Below the pieces are notes generated by a model, which had not been told where the DNA came from, did no database searches, and saw nothing but the letters and a program-made list of their open reading frames with translations. 64,000 nt of DNA from Xenopus tropicalis (lineage: Eukaryota > Chordata > Amphibia > Anura > Pipidae): the NCBI RefSeq assembly GCF_000004195.4, contig NC_030681.2, positions 27,666,982 to 27,730,981 of the forward strand, read 5' to 3'. A program made the position numbers and the translations under genes. Within the stretch, counting starts at the first letter, position 1. Every line of letters begins with the position of its first letter. Shown here piece by piece: positions 35,130-45,577 of the stretch.

Positions 35130-35639
35130 CCTATGGCAGTCTGTGTCAGGAAACCAACGCATTCTGCCATAGGCTTCAATGTAAATTGCCTTACACTATC
35201 AGTCAATATGGGTTTCCAGGCTGCTAACACCTGCTAGGCACTGCCCTAAGCTCTTGTCAGGGAAAGTATATTATTGTCTGTGGGGGCTGCTTTGGGCACT
35301 GTCACACTAAATCTGCGTCTATAGTAGCCCAGTGTGCCACTAAAAGCAGAAAATAAAAGTAACGTTTACAGGAACAACCTGAGTACAATAACATTCATTC
35401 TCTAGTTGCTTTACTTTCCCTTTAGCAAATCTTCATATTTAATAGAACTTTACTTCCCTGTTCTATAGGGGAGTGACAGAGAAACAAGAACGCCCTTGTG
35501 GCCGGGTCAGCATGCCGGCAGCTCCCAGTAGGGTCCCTAAGGGTTAATCCCAGCACTGGGCGGGTTAATCATTCGCACACAAGCGGTGCCATTCATGAGA
35601 AGGGCAGTGCCACCTTCCTTTGACTGTGCCGCTAAAGTG
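35130..35639. other. Intergenic upstream of SPTLC3
   Basis: Unique-looking sequence without recognisable repeats; may contain distal promoter elements. No coding exon seen. Confidence 0.35.
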
Positions 35640-36012
35640 AGTGGGGCCAGTGGGAGCCGCCTGGGCAGGGCCACATTGTGCCTGTGATAGTGTTTGTAGC
35701 CCAGCCCCCCCCCCTTGCCCCCCAGGGGACAGATCCCAGATACAGATCCCAGATACAGGGGCTACAGCCACAGGCTCGTCCCGTTACCAAGTACTCAGGC
35801 TTCCCAAGCGCTTTGCTGTGCAAAGGTGACAGTTGTAGGTGTGCAATGTGTGTCATACGGAAAGGCGGCAGCTGTCTCCTCCCTCTCCCCAGGCCGCCCC
35901 ACCCTTCCCCTGGATAAGCCTGACAGACTGGTTACTGGATACCTGTGGGCGCTGCACCTTTATCGCTCTCCGCTTCATGCCCACATACAGCTTAACTTCC
36001 CAGTCGCTCCCG
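35640..36012 (+). promoter_or_regulatory. sptlc3: Putative SPTLC3 promoter and 5' UTR
   Basis: Locally GC-richer, repeat-free sequence directly upstream of the chosen start codon, including pyrimidine- and C-rich runs (35700-35730 and 35876-35915). I see no convincing TATA box at a fixed distance, which fits a broad housekeeping-type promoter. The transcription start is not defined by the sequence, and an extra untranslated exon farther upstream cannot be excluded. Confidence 0.35.
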
Positions 36013-36117
36013 ATGGCCGCCCCCCGGATCTCCCAATGCAATGGAACCCACACAGGGCACAAAGAACCTCTGAAGAACGGACTGCACAAAAGGAACGGAG
36101 TGTGCAAGGCAGCGCAG
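36013..36117 (+). CDS. sptlc3: SPTLC3 coding exon 1 (residues 1-35)
   Basis: First coding exon of a serine palmitoyltransferase large subunit, the ER-membrane PLP enzyme that condenses serine with acyl-CoA in the first step of sphingolipid synthesis, working as a heterodimer with SPTLC1. I chose the ATG at 36013 because it opens MAAPRISQCNG, similar to the short N-terminus of SPTLC3 (a CNG motif, then an NG..K.AQ ending); the residue after the start is GCC and position +4 is G. In-frame ATGs upstream at 35839 and 35977 would add an unrelated leader and are less likely. The exon ends CKAAQ in phase 0 at a GTAACG donor (36118). The short 35-residue N-terminus argues against SPTLC2, whose N-terminal region is longer. 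The paralogue call is from remembered family sequences, not an alignment. Confidence 0.8.
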
Positions 36118-37369
36118 GTAACGTTTCGGCATTTCTACCTTCTCCGGTCTCTGACATTGTGTATCTACTGTGCTAAACTATACTCGCTGTAGCGGGATTC
36201 TGAGAGTTGTAGAGGCACAGCAGCAGGTTGGTGATGCTTAGAGTTGTAGTTCAGAAAAGTCTAAAGTCAGTAAAGTATAAAGGGTGGCTTTAGGGTAAGT
36301 GCACCGGCATCACATTACTCAAATCTCACTGTGAGGATGAAGTTTCTCTGCTCTGTTACCTCTTCTCTATCATATACAGTAGGTGTCCTTAGCAATTACA
36401 CTATGAGGGATGCACACAGCCAGACACAAGCCTTATGTAGTATTAAGGATTAATGTATACCACATAGGATTTATAAGTATAATAACAGGCATTTCCAGTC
36501 AGCTGCAACCTTTCTGCTACTGTTGGACTACAGTTCCCAGAATACTCTGGATCCTGGGTCTCTGGACCAGTTGATCCATAAACTGTAATACCAGGTAAAA
36601 TGCCTAGTGTATAACTCTTGTTGAAATAAAACTCCCATGGTTGTGTTACAAGTCAAAGTTCTGAGAGTTGTGGTTCAGCCACCAAGAAAAATGTGGACCA
36701 GTGACTGAGGCTGCGTTTCCTGTACCAAAAGTGTGGGAGGGTTGTGGGTTGACCTACCTATAACTGCCACCCATACACATGCCTACACACATACACTGAT
36801 ACACATGCAGTAAAACATGATATAATTTCACTTGTTCAGCCAAGCGGGGATAAAGCAACACTAAACTACACAATCACGCAGTACCATAAACACGGACACC
36901 AAGCACAGACAGGTTACTTTGCACTGGGGTTACTTTGCACTGCAAACTTTCCTTCACTGAGATAAACAGGAACTATCATCAAAAATTAACCATTGCCATG
37001 GGGAACAGACAGGTATACATGCAACTGCTTTTACTTAAATCCAAAGCTATAGTATGTTCTAGACAGTTTTTCAAACTCCATTCCATTAGTACCTTTAATT
37101 AATTTCAAGCATTTTGCTGCCACATATTAGGGTTCCTAGGAAAAATGTGGCAGGAAAAACTACTGAAATTGCCCTTTGTGCTATCACCATTAGTATTCCA
37201 GACTGAGGGGGGGGGGGGGTAGGTGGTCTCTTAGTCAGGTTCAGTGACAATTCCCAGAATGGTATTGATTGTCTCATACAGTGTCATGTTCCCTGTGTTG
37301 GTACCAGTTAATAAGGGAAAAGTGGCCAAGTGGACAAGTCCCTGGGTTTGTTTACAGCAGGACTTGTAT

Positions 37370-37672
37370 GACAGATAAATTGGCAGATACATTATATAGC
37401 TTCAAGAAGGGGTTGGATGGCTTCTTAGCAAGTGAGGGAATACAGGGTTATGGAAGATAGCAATTGATCCAGGGACTGGTCTGACTGCCATCTTGGAGTC
37501 AGGAAGGAATGCCCCCCCCCCCCCAAGGCAAATTAAAGAGGCTTCAGAAGGTTTTTTGCCTTCCTGTGGCTCAACTAGCAGTTAGGCCAGTTATATATAG
37601 TCATTAAGGTTGAACTTGATGGTCATGTGTCTTTTCTTTCAACCTAACTTCCTATGTTAAAGTGTTACTATG
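37370..37672 (+). pseudogene. CR1-like LINE tail, + strand
   Basis: The reading frame to 37460 encodes LADTLYSFKKGLDGFLASEG, homologous to the SINAFKRGLDEFL end of the copies at 190 and 12541. The 3' UTR then runs to TTGAACTTGATGG and TTTCTTTCAACCTAACTTCC (tail at about 37610-37672). It contains a C homopolymer (37512-37524). Confidence 0.75.
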
Positions 37673-40315
37673 ACATGGAATTTTATTAACTGTATATTAG
37701 ACTTTTTTCTACTGTTTGGTTCAAATCTAAGGGTTTTTGAATGGCTTCTACAAAAGTTGAGGTCCTGGCATGAGCAAGGCACACAGGAAGTGCCACTGTC
37801 TGCATTTGCAGTGATAAGTGCATCCACCCATGGTAATTAAACAGGAATTTGGCTGCAACAATTTTCTATATTATTGCAATTATTTTTCCTAATAGAGGTG
37901 ACATTAATCCACATGTGACTTAAATGTGATATATTTATTATTATTATTATTATTTATATAATTAAGGCAAGCTAAGCCTAACCTAAATAAGGGCTTGCTT
38001 TATTAGTATTATGGTGCAGCTTGTCACTGAGCACATACTGGTTACCAGTACCCTAGGGTGGTACACAGGTCATACATATCACTGTGACTCGAAAGAACCC
38101 AAAATAAATCACAGTTGAACAGTGACTGTAATAAGACGCCTTATTAAGGGACAGCAGCCCTATGCCATGATACTAAAACAAAAATTAGTTGGAGCCTTAC
38201 CTACCCTTTTACAGATAATCATTGGCAACTTATATATACTGTGAAAAATATGGCTTATGTATGTGTTGCTGAGAAATAGCTATGGATGCTGGTATTACAG
38301 TACATATAGTTTTCATCCATTTAGATAGGGAGCTCAGTCTTTTGGTATGTCAGGGGGCCCTTTTCTATAACCCCAGGCCTGGGATTACATATCTAGTCGT
38401 GGTGATGATCTTGTTCTGCCAGTTCAAAACCGAACACGCCACCCATTCACACATTCATTGCAATGCTGATATTTTTAAATTTCCTTCCGAGAAAATATGA
38501 GGAAGTGGATATATTTTCACAATTACACAAGCACCAACATTGCAGATTGTGCAATTGCATTATTATATGCTGGCTTCTTTATTTTCTTATGGATTATATG
38601 GAAGAAAGAAAATCGAGGCCTGGATAATCCAGGTGCTGGAGGATTGAATGAACTCATTTTGGCAGGCTCTCCCATTTTTATCAAATCTGATATGTTCTGT
38701 TTCCAGAGTAGTTAGACTTTGCTATTGCTACAAAACAGCAGTGACTGCTTCCACTTGGCAAGGTTCACCCTTCTTGTTGATCCAAAGGCTTCACCCTTGG
38801 TGGCATTCCCCTCACTCTGAACTTGGGGGAAGGTGCATAGAGTCCCTAGGCTGGAGTGACAAGTGAGGTATCACAGGCCTTTCAAGGGCTCGTTATAACC
38901 AAGATAATCTTTGCCCAGTTTGGCCACCAAAATGTTTAGCAGACTTTGCACAGACTTTCTATGGCCCAACAGTGTTTTCCAGCCTTCTTAACTGACAGTG
39001 ATACCCAAAACATGGGCAGACATCTGTTTTTTCAATATAACACAGTTCAGAAATATTTATACCATGGTCAAAAAAATTATACTATGGTCAAACAGATTAA
39101 TGATCATTGTAGGCTCTTATAATCACACTAAATGCAAATATGGGTGCCAGTGCTTCCTACCAGGATAAACTGTTTACTTTTCATTTTGCAGCTGGAACAA
39201 GAGTCATTACTGACCTTTACAAGCTTTATATCCACTCTGCATTCTCAGTAATCCATTCTACCCACTCCCCTGGCACTCCTGACACACATGGCTCATGTAG
39301 ATTAAATGCCCATTTACTGTATTCCACTCACATCAGAGAAAATTATTTCCAACCAAATTAACCAAATGTTTTTAGCCGGGTTTCTGAATACAGAGCCCTT
39401 ATTGCCAACAGCAGCTGCATAGTCCCATTCAAACATATCCAGTATGTACGTAGTAAAAGGCACTTGTTCCATAACCTGTAGCATGTTGCTTCTTTGGCAC
39501 ATTATTATCTAATGCTTTGGAAGTTACAGGAAATGATCTATTACTGATTAACGTTATCATATCCTAATATTGATATTCATCTTACCCATCTGGTTCATGG
39601 TTAACTACGGGCTATAAAAATAAACTACCTTATGCTATCCCAGCAATGTTATTTCTTTAAACTATACCAATTTTATGATCTTGTGTAAATTCTGGAGGAA
39701 AATATCAAATTCTAAATCGTATTACTCATATATCCCATGCTTTACTGATAAGTTATTTCTGTTCATAGCAACTATTAGCCTTTATAAAAAGATATTTGTT
39801 CATTTATGGCAATGGTCAGCAAATACTATGGCAAATAACTTAATCTATTTTGTATCTTAAGTTTCAACCGAGGAACATGTTTAGAGCCATAGTCCATTAA
39901 TATTTGGATATTTTATAATGGAGTCATTGTGGAAAGTTTACACCCTTCCTACCTCTAGCCATTGAGACCAGTATAATTTTGCAGAAACATATTTGCTGCA
40001 TAATAAATGTCCAACTTTTATTGGATTCATTAACAGGAATGTGTTTTTGTAAACCAGATCTTAACCCAAAAACTTTTGAATAGTATTCTAAGCAACTTGC
40101 AAATGTACTTAAAATTAAAAGCAGTCTGTTGCCTGACCCTTTATGTTGTCTGACAATTGAATATGACTCTTGAAGCAATGTAGCAGATGTCAGCTGATTA
40201 AATTACTTTTATAAGGTGCATCAGAATTGTAGCTTCCTCCCACCTTACTACCTGCCCACTAGTTCCCATTCCTTCCAAACGTCTCTGCAATGCTAATCCC
40301 TGTCTAATCAAAGTC

Positions 40316-40692
40316 TTAAAGGACAAGGAAAGGCAAAGTCACTTGGGGGTGCCAAAATGTTAGGCACCCCCAAGTGACTTTAATCGCTTACCTTGTACCC
40401 CGGGCTGGTGCCCCTGTTAGGAGAAAACAGCACCAGCCCGGGGTACCTGTAGCGGAGCGCTTCCTCCTTCCGGCTTTGTTTTGGAAGGACTAAAGACAGT
40501 AGAGTGAAAAGCCGACTTCTCTGTGAATGGTTGGCTTTTTCACTCTACTGCGCATGCGCGCGCACGGAACCAGGAAGGAGGAAGCGCTACAGCTACCCCA
40601 GACTGGTGCTGTTCTCTCCGTACAGGGGCACCAGCCCGGGGTAAAAGGTAAGCGATTAAAGTCACTTGGGGGTGCCTAACATTTTGGCACTC
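40316..40692. mobile_element. TTAA MITE, GGAGAAGGAAAG family, second copy
   Basis: Left TTAAAGGACAAGGAAAGGC with hairpin CACTTGGGGGTGCC / GGCACCCCCAAGTG (40340-40376). The interior CCCCGGGCTGGTGCC and GGCACCAGCCCGGGG are inverted (40397-40411, 40625-40639). The right end is truncated next to the L2-like LINE. Confidence 0.8.
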
Positions 40693-41321
40693 ATCTATTT
40701 AATCTTTCTCTCTCTACTGGAATTTTTCCCTTCCATCTAAAACATGCACTTGTCACCCCCATTCTGAGAAACACCCTCTCTTGATTCCTCGAATATTGGG
40801 AACCTCCGAACTATCTCTCTGCTCCCTTCCATCTTATAACTACTTGAGTCTCTAGTTTACAACAGACTAACACTATTCCTCTCTGACAATAACCTGCTGG
40901 ACCCCCTACAATCTGGCTTTAGCCAACAATACTCCAAAGAAACTGCTCTAACCTGACTAACTAATGACCTCTTATCTGCTAAAGCCAACCACTTCTCACT
41001 ACTAATACTTCTTGATCTCTCAGCTGCTTTTGACACTGTGGATCACCCTCTCCTTCTCCAGTCCCTCCACTCTCTTGGCCTTTGTGACACTGCCCTGTGC
41101 TGGTTTTCATCTTACCTCTCAGATCACTTTTAGTGTCTCCTACAATGGACCATCATCTTCTCCTTACCTCTTTCTGTTGGGGTTCCTCAAAATGTTGAGG
41201 GCCCCTTATTTTTTTCTCTCTATACTTTCTTCCTTTGCAAACTAATCAACTCATATGGTTTTGAATACCACCTCTACACTGATGATACTCCTCTCCTAAC
41301 AATTCTCAGTATTGTCTATGG

Positions 41322-42595
41322 CAGTGCTGTCCAACTTCTGTGGTACCGAGGGCCGGAATTTTTCCGACCTACGTGGTAGAGGGCCGATAATGGAAGCCAG
41401 TTTTGACCACTCCCCTTTTTGAAACCGCACCCACTTGAAACCACACCCATGTTATCACATGACCATACCCATATTAATGGTTGTAGTACAGCAAATACCT
41501 GCCATACTCTGCCTGCCCTACCCTGCCTGTGTGTGCCATACTCTGCCTTCCCTACCCTGCCTGTGTGTGCCATACTTTGCCTTCCCTACCCTGCCTGTGT
41601 GTGCCATACTCTGCCTGCCCTACCCTGCCTGCGCCATACTCTGCCTTCCCTACCCTGCCTGCATGTGCCATACTCTGCCTTCCCTACCCTGCCTGTGTGT
41701 GCCATACTCTGCCTTCCCTACCCTGCCTGTGTGTGCCATACTCTGCCTTCCCTACCCTGCCTGTGTGTGCCATACTCTGCCTTCCCTACCCTGCCTGTGT
41801 GTGCCATACTCTGCCTTCCCTACCCTGCCTGTGTGTGCCATACTCTGCCTTCCCTACCCTGCCTGTGTGTGCCATACTCTGCCTTCCCTACCCTGCCTGT
41901 GTGTGCCATACTCTGCCTTCCCTACCCTGCCTGTGTGTGCCATACTCTGCCTGCCCTACCCTGCCTGTGTGTGCCATACTCTGCCTTCCCTACCCTGCCT
42001 GTGTGTGCCATACTCTGTCTTCCCTACCCTGCCTGTGTGTGCCATACTCTGCCTTCCCTACCCTGCCTGTGTGTGCCATACTCTGCCTTCCCTACCCTGC
42101 ATGTGTGTGCCATACTCTCTCTGCCCTGTATGGCACACACAGGCAGCATACAGTGACACAATGTTGGCACTGCTCCTACAGTCTGCACAATAACTATATA
42201 TTAAAAAAAAAAAAACTTTTTAATTGCAGTACCACCTCAGTTCTTTTTGTAGTGTGCAGGGTTTATTTGTGGGTTTCTACTGCTGTCTGAGGTGTGAACA
42301 GGTAAACAATGTGGGTGATTACAGCCTGAGCCTGAGGTGTGAACACTGCAGGGGTTAAACAATGCAGGTATTAAAAGGTGTGAACAACACAGTGGATTAA
42401 ATTTTTAAACAATACAGAGGGATTACAGCCTGAATCTGAGGTGTGAGCCATGCAGGGGGCCAGTTAATCTCAGTACTGATACCATTTAAAGCTTACATAA
42501 GAGTAAGCCATCAAAGCAGCCAGGCAGGTGGGGGGCCACACAGAGGGGGGTCGCGGGCCGCATGCGGCCCGCGGGCCGCCAGTTGGACAGCACTG
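41322..42595. mobile_element. hAT-type element containing a minisatellite
   Basis: Terminal inverted repeats CAGTGCTGTCCAACT / AGTTGGACAGCACTG, flanked by identical 8-bp GTCTATGG (41314-41321, 42596-42603). Subterminal GAGGGCCGG and GCGGGCCGCATGCGGCCCGC motifs. About half of the 1274 bp is a 34-bp tandem array. No transposase frame is present. Confidence 0.93.
41502..42125. repeat. 34-bp minisatellite, about 18 copies
   Basis: Unit CCATACTCTGCCTTCCCTAC plus CCTGCCTGTGTGTG. One unit near 41620-41640 is shortened by several bases. Because 34 is not a multiple of three and no stop occurs, all three + frames stay open for about 250 codons, which is a repeat artefact and not a protein. Confidence 0.97.
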
Positions 42596-42723
42596 GTCTA
42601 TGGCATTGTATTTTCTGGTGTTTTGTAGCCGCAACAAGTAGCTGGCTACAAGTAGCACTGTATCTCATGAATTGGTTCTATTTTCCTCATACAATACCAC
42701 AAACATCCCAGAGGTATCTATTA

Positions 42724-42903
42724 GGGCTGTGGCAGACGGGGAGATTAGTCGCCCGCAACAAATCTCCCTTGTTGCAGGCGACTAATCTATCCAATATGCC
42801 ATCCTATGGGCTTGAATGTAAATCGCCGGTGGGATGGCATATGCAGCGCTTGCAACAAGGGAGATTTGACGCGGGCGACTAATCTCCCCGTCTACCATGG
42901 CCC
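42724..42903. mobile_element. Harbinger-type MITE, TTA target duplication
   Basis: Ends GGGCTGTGGCAGACGGGG and CCCCGTCTACCATGGCCC with TTA at 42721-42723 and 42904-42906. Contains GGAGATTAGTCGCCCGC and its inverse twice. Same family as 59399-59638 and 61945-62152. Confidence 0.88.
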
Positions 42904-42906
42904 TTA

Positions 42907-43065
42907 GGGTGAAGACACACGGAGATACTAGCAGCAGCTACTTGTCGTGGCTACTAAAATAGACAATCATCTACTGATAATTGTCTCTACTTGTGTTTTA
43001 TAAGAGGCAATTCTCAGTATTGTCTATGGCAGCGAATTTCTGGCGTTTAGTAGCCATGAAAAAGT
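42907..43065. mobile_element. MITE, GGGTGAAGACACACGG family, right-truncated
   Basis: Left end GGGTGAAGACACACGGAGAT, then AGCAGCAGCTACTTGTC. The interior TAGTAGCCATG is the inverse motif but the right terminus is lost. It starts immediately after the TTA shared with the preceding Harbinger-type MITE. Complete relative: 48696-48884. Confidence 0.75.
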
Positions 43066-44486
43066 TATCCTTGGTTCTGCCCTGTTCTTCACTCCTCATG
43101 TCCAGTCACTTATCAAATCATGTCACGTTTACTTAAAAATATTTCCAAAATACGAACATACGAACATTTATCACCCAAGTTGCCGCCAAAATAATTTTTC
43201 AATCTCTCATTATATAACTCCTGAATGTCTGTAATGCTATATTAATTGGCCTTCCCCTCCAAACACTGTCCCCTCTCCAGTCTGCTGCCAGGCTCATACT
43301 CCTCTCCAACTGTTCATCCAGAGCAGTTCACAGCTCTGCCACACCCTACATCGTTGAACTTATCTCTGAATATTCGCCAAACCGCTTGTTACTCTCCCCT
43401 TCTGACCTGCTCACCCACACCTTTCTCATTACCTTCTCACACACTCACATTCAAGACTTTGCAAGGGCTGTGCCCCTTCTCTGGAATTTGCTCCCACAAT
43501 CTGTCCAACTTTCTCCCAATCTTTTTTTCTTCAAATTTTTACTTAAAACTCATTTATTTAGAGACGCTTACACTGATTTAGTTTAGAATAACTTCAGTGT
43601 GCTGGTAAATGCAATACCCTGTGCTACAGCTCTCACCTTGCTTTATTATGATCTTGCCCATTCCCACACCTTGTGTCTCAACCCTTTCTCCTTATAAATT
43701 GTAAGCTCTTTTGGGCAGGGCCCTCTTCACCTCTTGCAACTGGTATTGGCTGCTTTGTTTGTAATTCTGTATGTCCAATGTATAAACGTACTTATTGTAC
43801 AGTACTGCAGAACATCACTTTATAAAATATATCACTTTATAAATATATGTTAATAATAATAACCAGAGAACAGTAAGGGATAAATACTTCTTTCAATTGC
43901 AATTATATTTAATTAGAAACCATTGAAAGTTTGTAATTACTGCATATAGAAAGCTGATTACAACTGCATTTTCTTGTAGAAAGACAGAGTTTTGCTATTA
44001 TAAAGTCTTGCGTATTGGTGCAAAAGCAGTGTGAGAAATAGCCAACACCTTGAAAAAAATCTATATTTTTTAGCAGGAAAACAGCAGTTTAAATGACCCA
44101 GTATGATCCCACTCTGCAAATGCAAACCATAAATCACACAGCTTCTGCTATGACTATTATGCACTTATGCACTATGGGACTGATATTTTTGTCTTATCAT
44201 ATTCAGTATGTGGCCCAGTTAACTCTTTTCCTTTGCAGCTTTAGCCCCATATATATAGTTATATTTTTTTGTGTGTTTTTATTGGCGTATACAATATATG
44301 TATTATCAGGTTACGTTAGTGCATATGCACACACACAGTACAATATGGCTTTCCATCTCTCCACTTTGTCGCTGTGATTCCCACCCATAGATTCAAAGCT
44401 TGAAGGGTAATTTCTTGCTGAGAAATCTTGTAGAGTAGATTTTAGATCAGCTTTGAATATTATTACTATAGCTAGCAAAATGAAAG

Positions 44487-44895
44487 CGTAGTTCACCTTT
44501 AAATTTACTTTACGTATGATGTAGACTGATATTATAAGATAATTTGCAATTGGTCTTTATTTCTCATTATCTAATCTGTTGTTCAGCAGCTCTCCAGTTT
44601 GAAACAGCATTTCTTTTGTTGCTAGGCTCAGATTTACCCGAGCAACCAGGCAGTGATATCAGTGAAAAGGACAGGGCCCAAGTAATAATACCAATAAAAC
44701 AACATTAAAATCTCAGCTTGATAGAACAATAGTGTTTTGACTTCTGGGACAGTGAACGCCCATTTGAAATCTGGAGGCAAAACAGGACGGCAATACTATA
44801 GAAACCTGTAAAAATAAATAAATAAAGACAAAAAGCTCTGTAGAAAAGGAAATTCTGTAACATACTAAAAGTTAACTTAAAGGTAAAGCCCCACT
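44487..44895. mobile_element. TTAA MITE, TGGTTCACCTTTAA family
   Basis: GTTCACCTTTAAATTTACTT at left; ACATACTAAAAGTTAACTTA at right; internal TTTGTTGCTAGGCTCAGATT hairpin as in 17246-17665. Confidence 0.7.
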
Positions 44896-45293
44896 TTCAC
44901 CAGGCTAAGTTGGTAACTGTGCACACTTTACAGGGTGCAAGGGTTTAAGCTAATGCCACATGGGGCAAATTATGTAGATAAGTGCAGACCAAGAATCTGA
45001 CCCTGCGCTTTAAAAATCTGAAAGGCACAGCAGGAACTTGCCCGTCTCTGAGGCTGGTTCTACATAGCTGCTGTGATTTAGTGACAAAATTAAAGGGACC
45101 CACCACTGGAAACTAATATATGCATAATAAAGTGAATTCTATGCAACTTAAAGTTGTCACAACTTTTCTAAGACTTTTCCCAAGTGGACTTTTTCATTTC
45201 AGATTTTTTGGTGAATGCCAGACATTCATGGAAACGAGTTTATTTGAATTTTAAAATAAAAAATTTAGAAACATTTTTGTAAATCTGCCCCAA

Positions 45294-45577
45294 AGTATGT
45301 TATAGAATGGCCAGTACTTAGCAGCTTTTCAAGTGGTCGTGATTTTTTATTTTTTTATAGTTTATGAATTGTTTGATTTCCACTTCTGACTTTTTCAGAA
45401 GGGGGTCACTGACCCTGGCAGCCAAAAAACGATTCTTTTGAGCCTACAATTTCATTTTTATTGTTACTTTTTATTATTTCTAAAACCAAAAATAACAAAG
45501 ACCAATTGCAGAATGTTTTAGAATAGCACTCTCAACAACATACTAAAAGTTAATTTAAAGGTGAACAACCCCTTTAA
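45294..45577. mobile_element. TTAA MITE, TGGTTCACCTTTAA family
   Basis: Right end ACATACTAAAAGTTAATTTA then AGGTGAACAACCCCTTTAA; left end begins AGTATGTTATAGAATGGCC and lacks the outermost bases. Internal GGGGGTCACTGACCC is conserved with 53142-53619. Confidence 0.75.

Larger units (their letters stand above)
40693..43862 (+). pseudogene. L2-clade LINE broken by several insertions
   Basis: LINE ORF2 remnants read, in different frames: LVYNRLTLFLSDNNLLDPLQ (40852 onward), then [19 protein letters not shown] (41000-41050, RT domain), a decayed YADDT-like block (41262-41290), SPLQSAARLILLSN-type residues (43255-43310), and FARAVPLLWNLLPQSVQ (43461-43510, ORF2 C-terminus). The 3' UTR (43690-43862) ends in AATAATAA. 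It is interrupted at about 41291-43070 by a hAT element and MITEs. Wholly non-functional. Confidence 0.8.

Noticed and set aside
35839..36012. Longer SPTLC3 N-terminus from upstream in-frame ATGs at 35839 or 35977
   Set aside because: The added residues show no similarity to the family and begin in likely 5' UTR; the ATG at 36013 gives the expected short N-terminus.
41419..42290. Three overlapping Cys/Pro/Leu-rich frames of about 250 residues
   Set aside because: They are translations of the 34-bp minisatellite in all three frames; the unit has no stop and is not a multiple of three.
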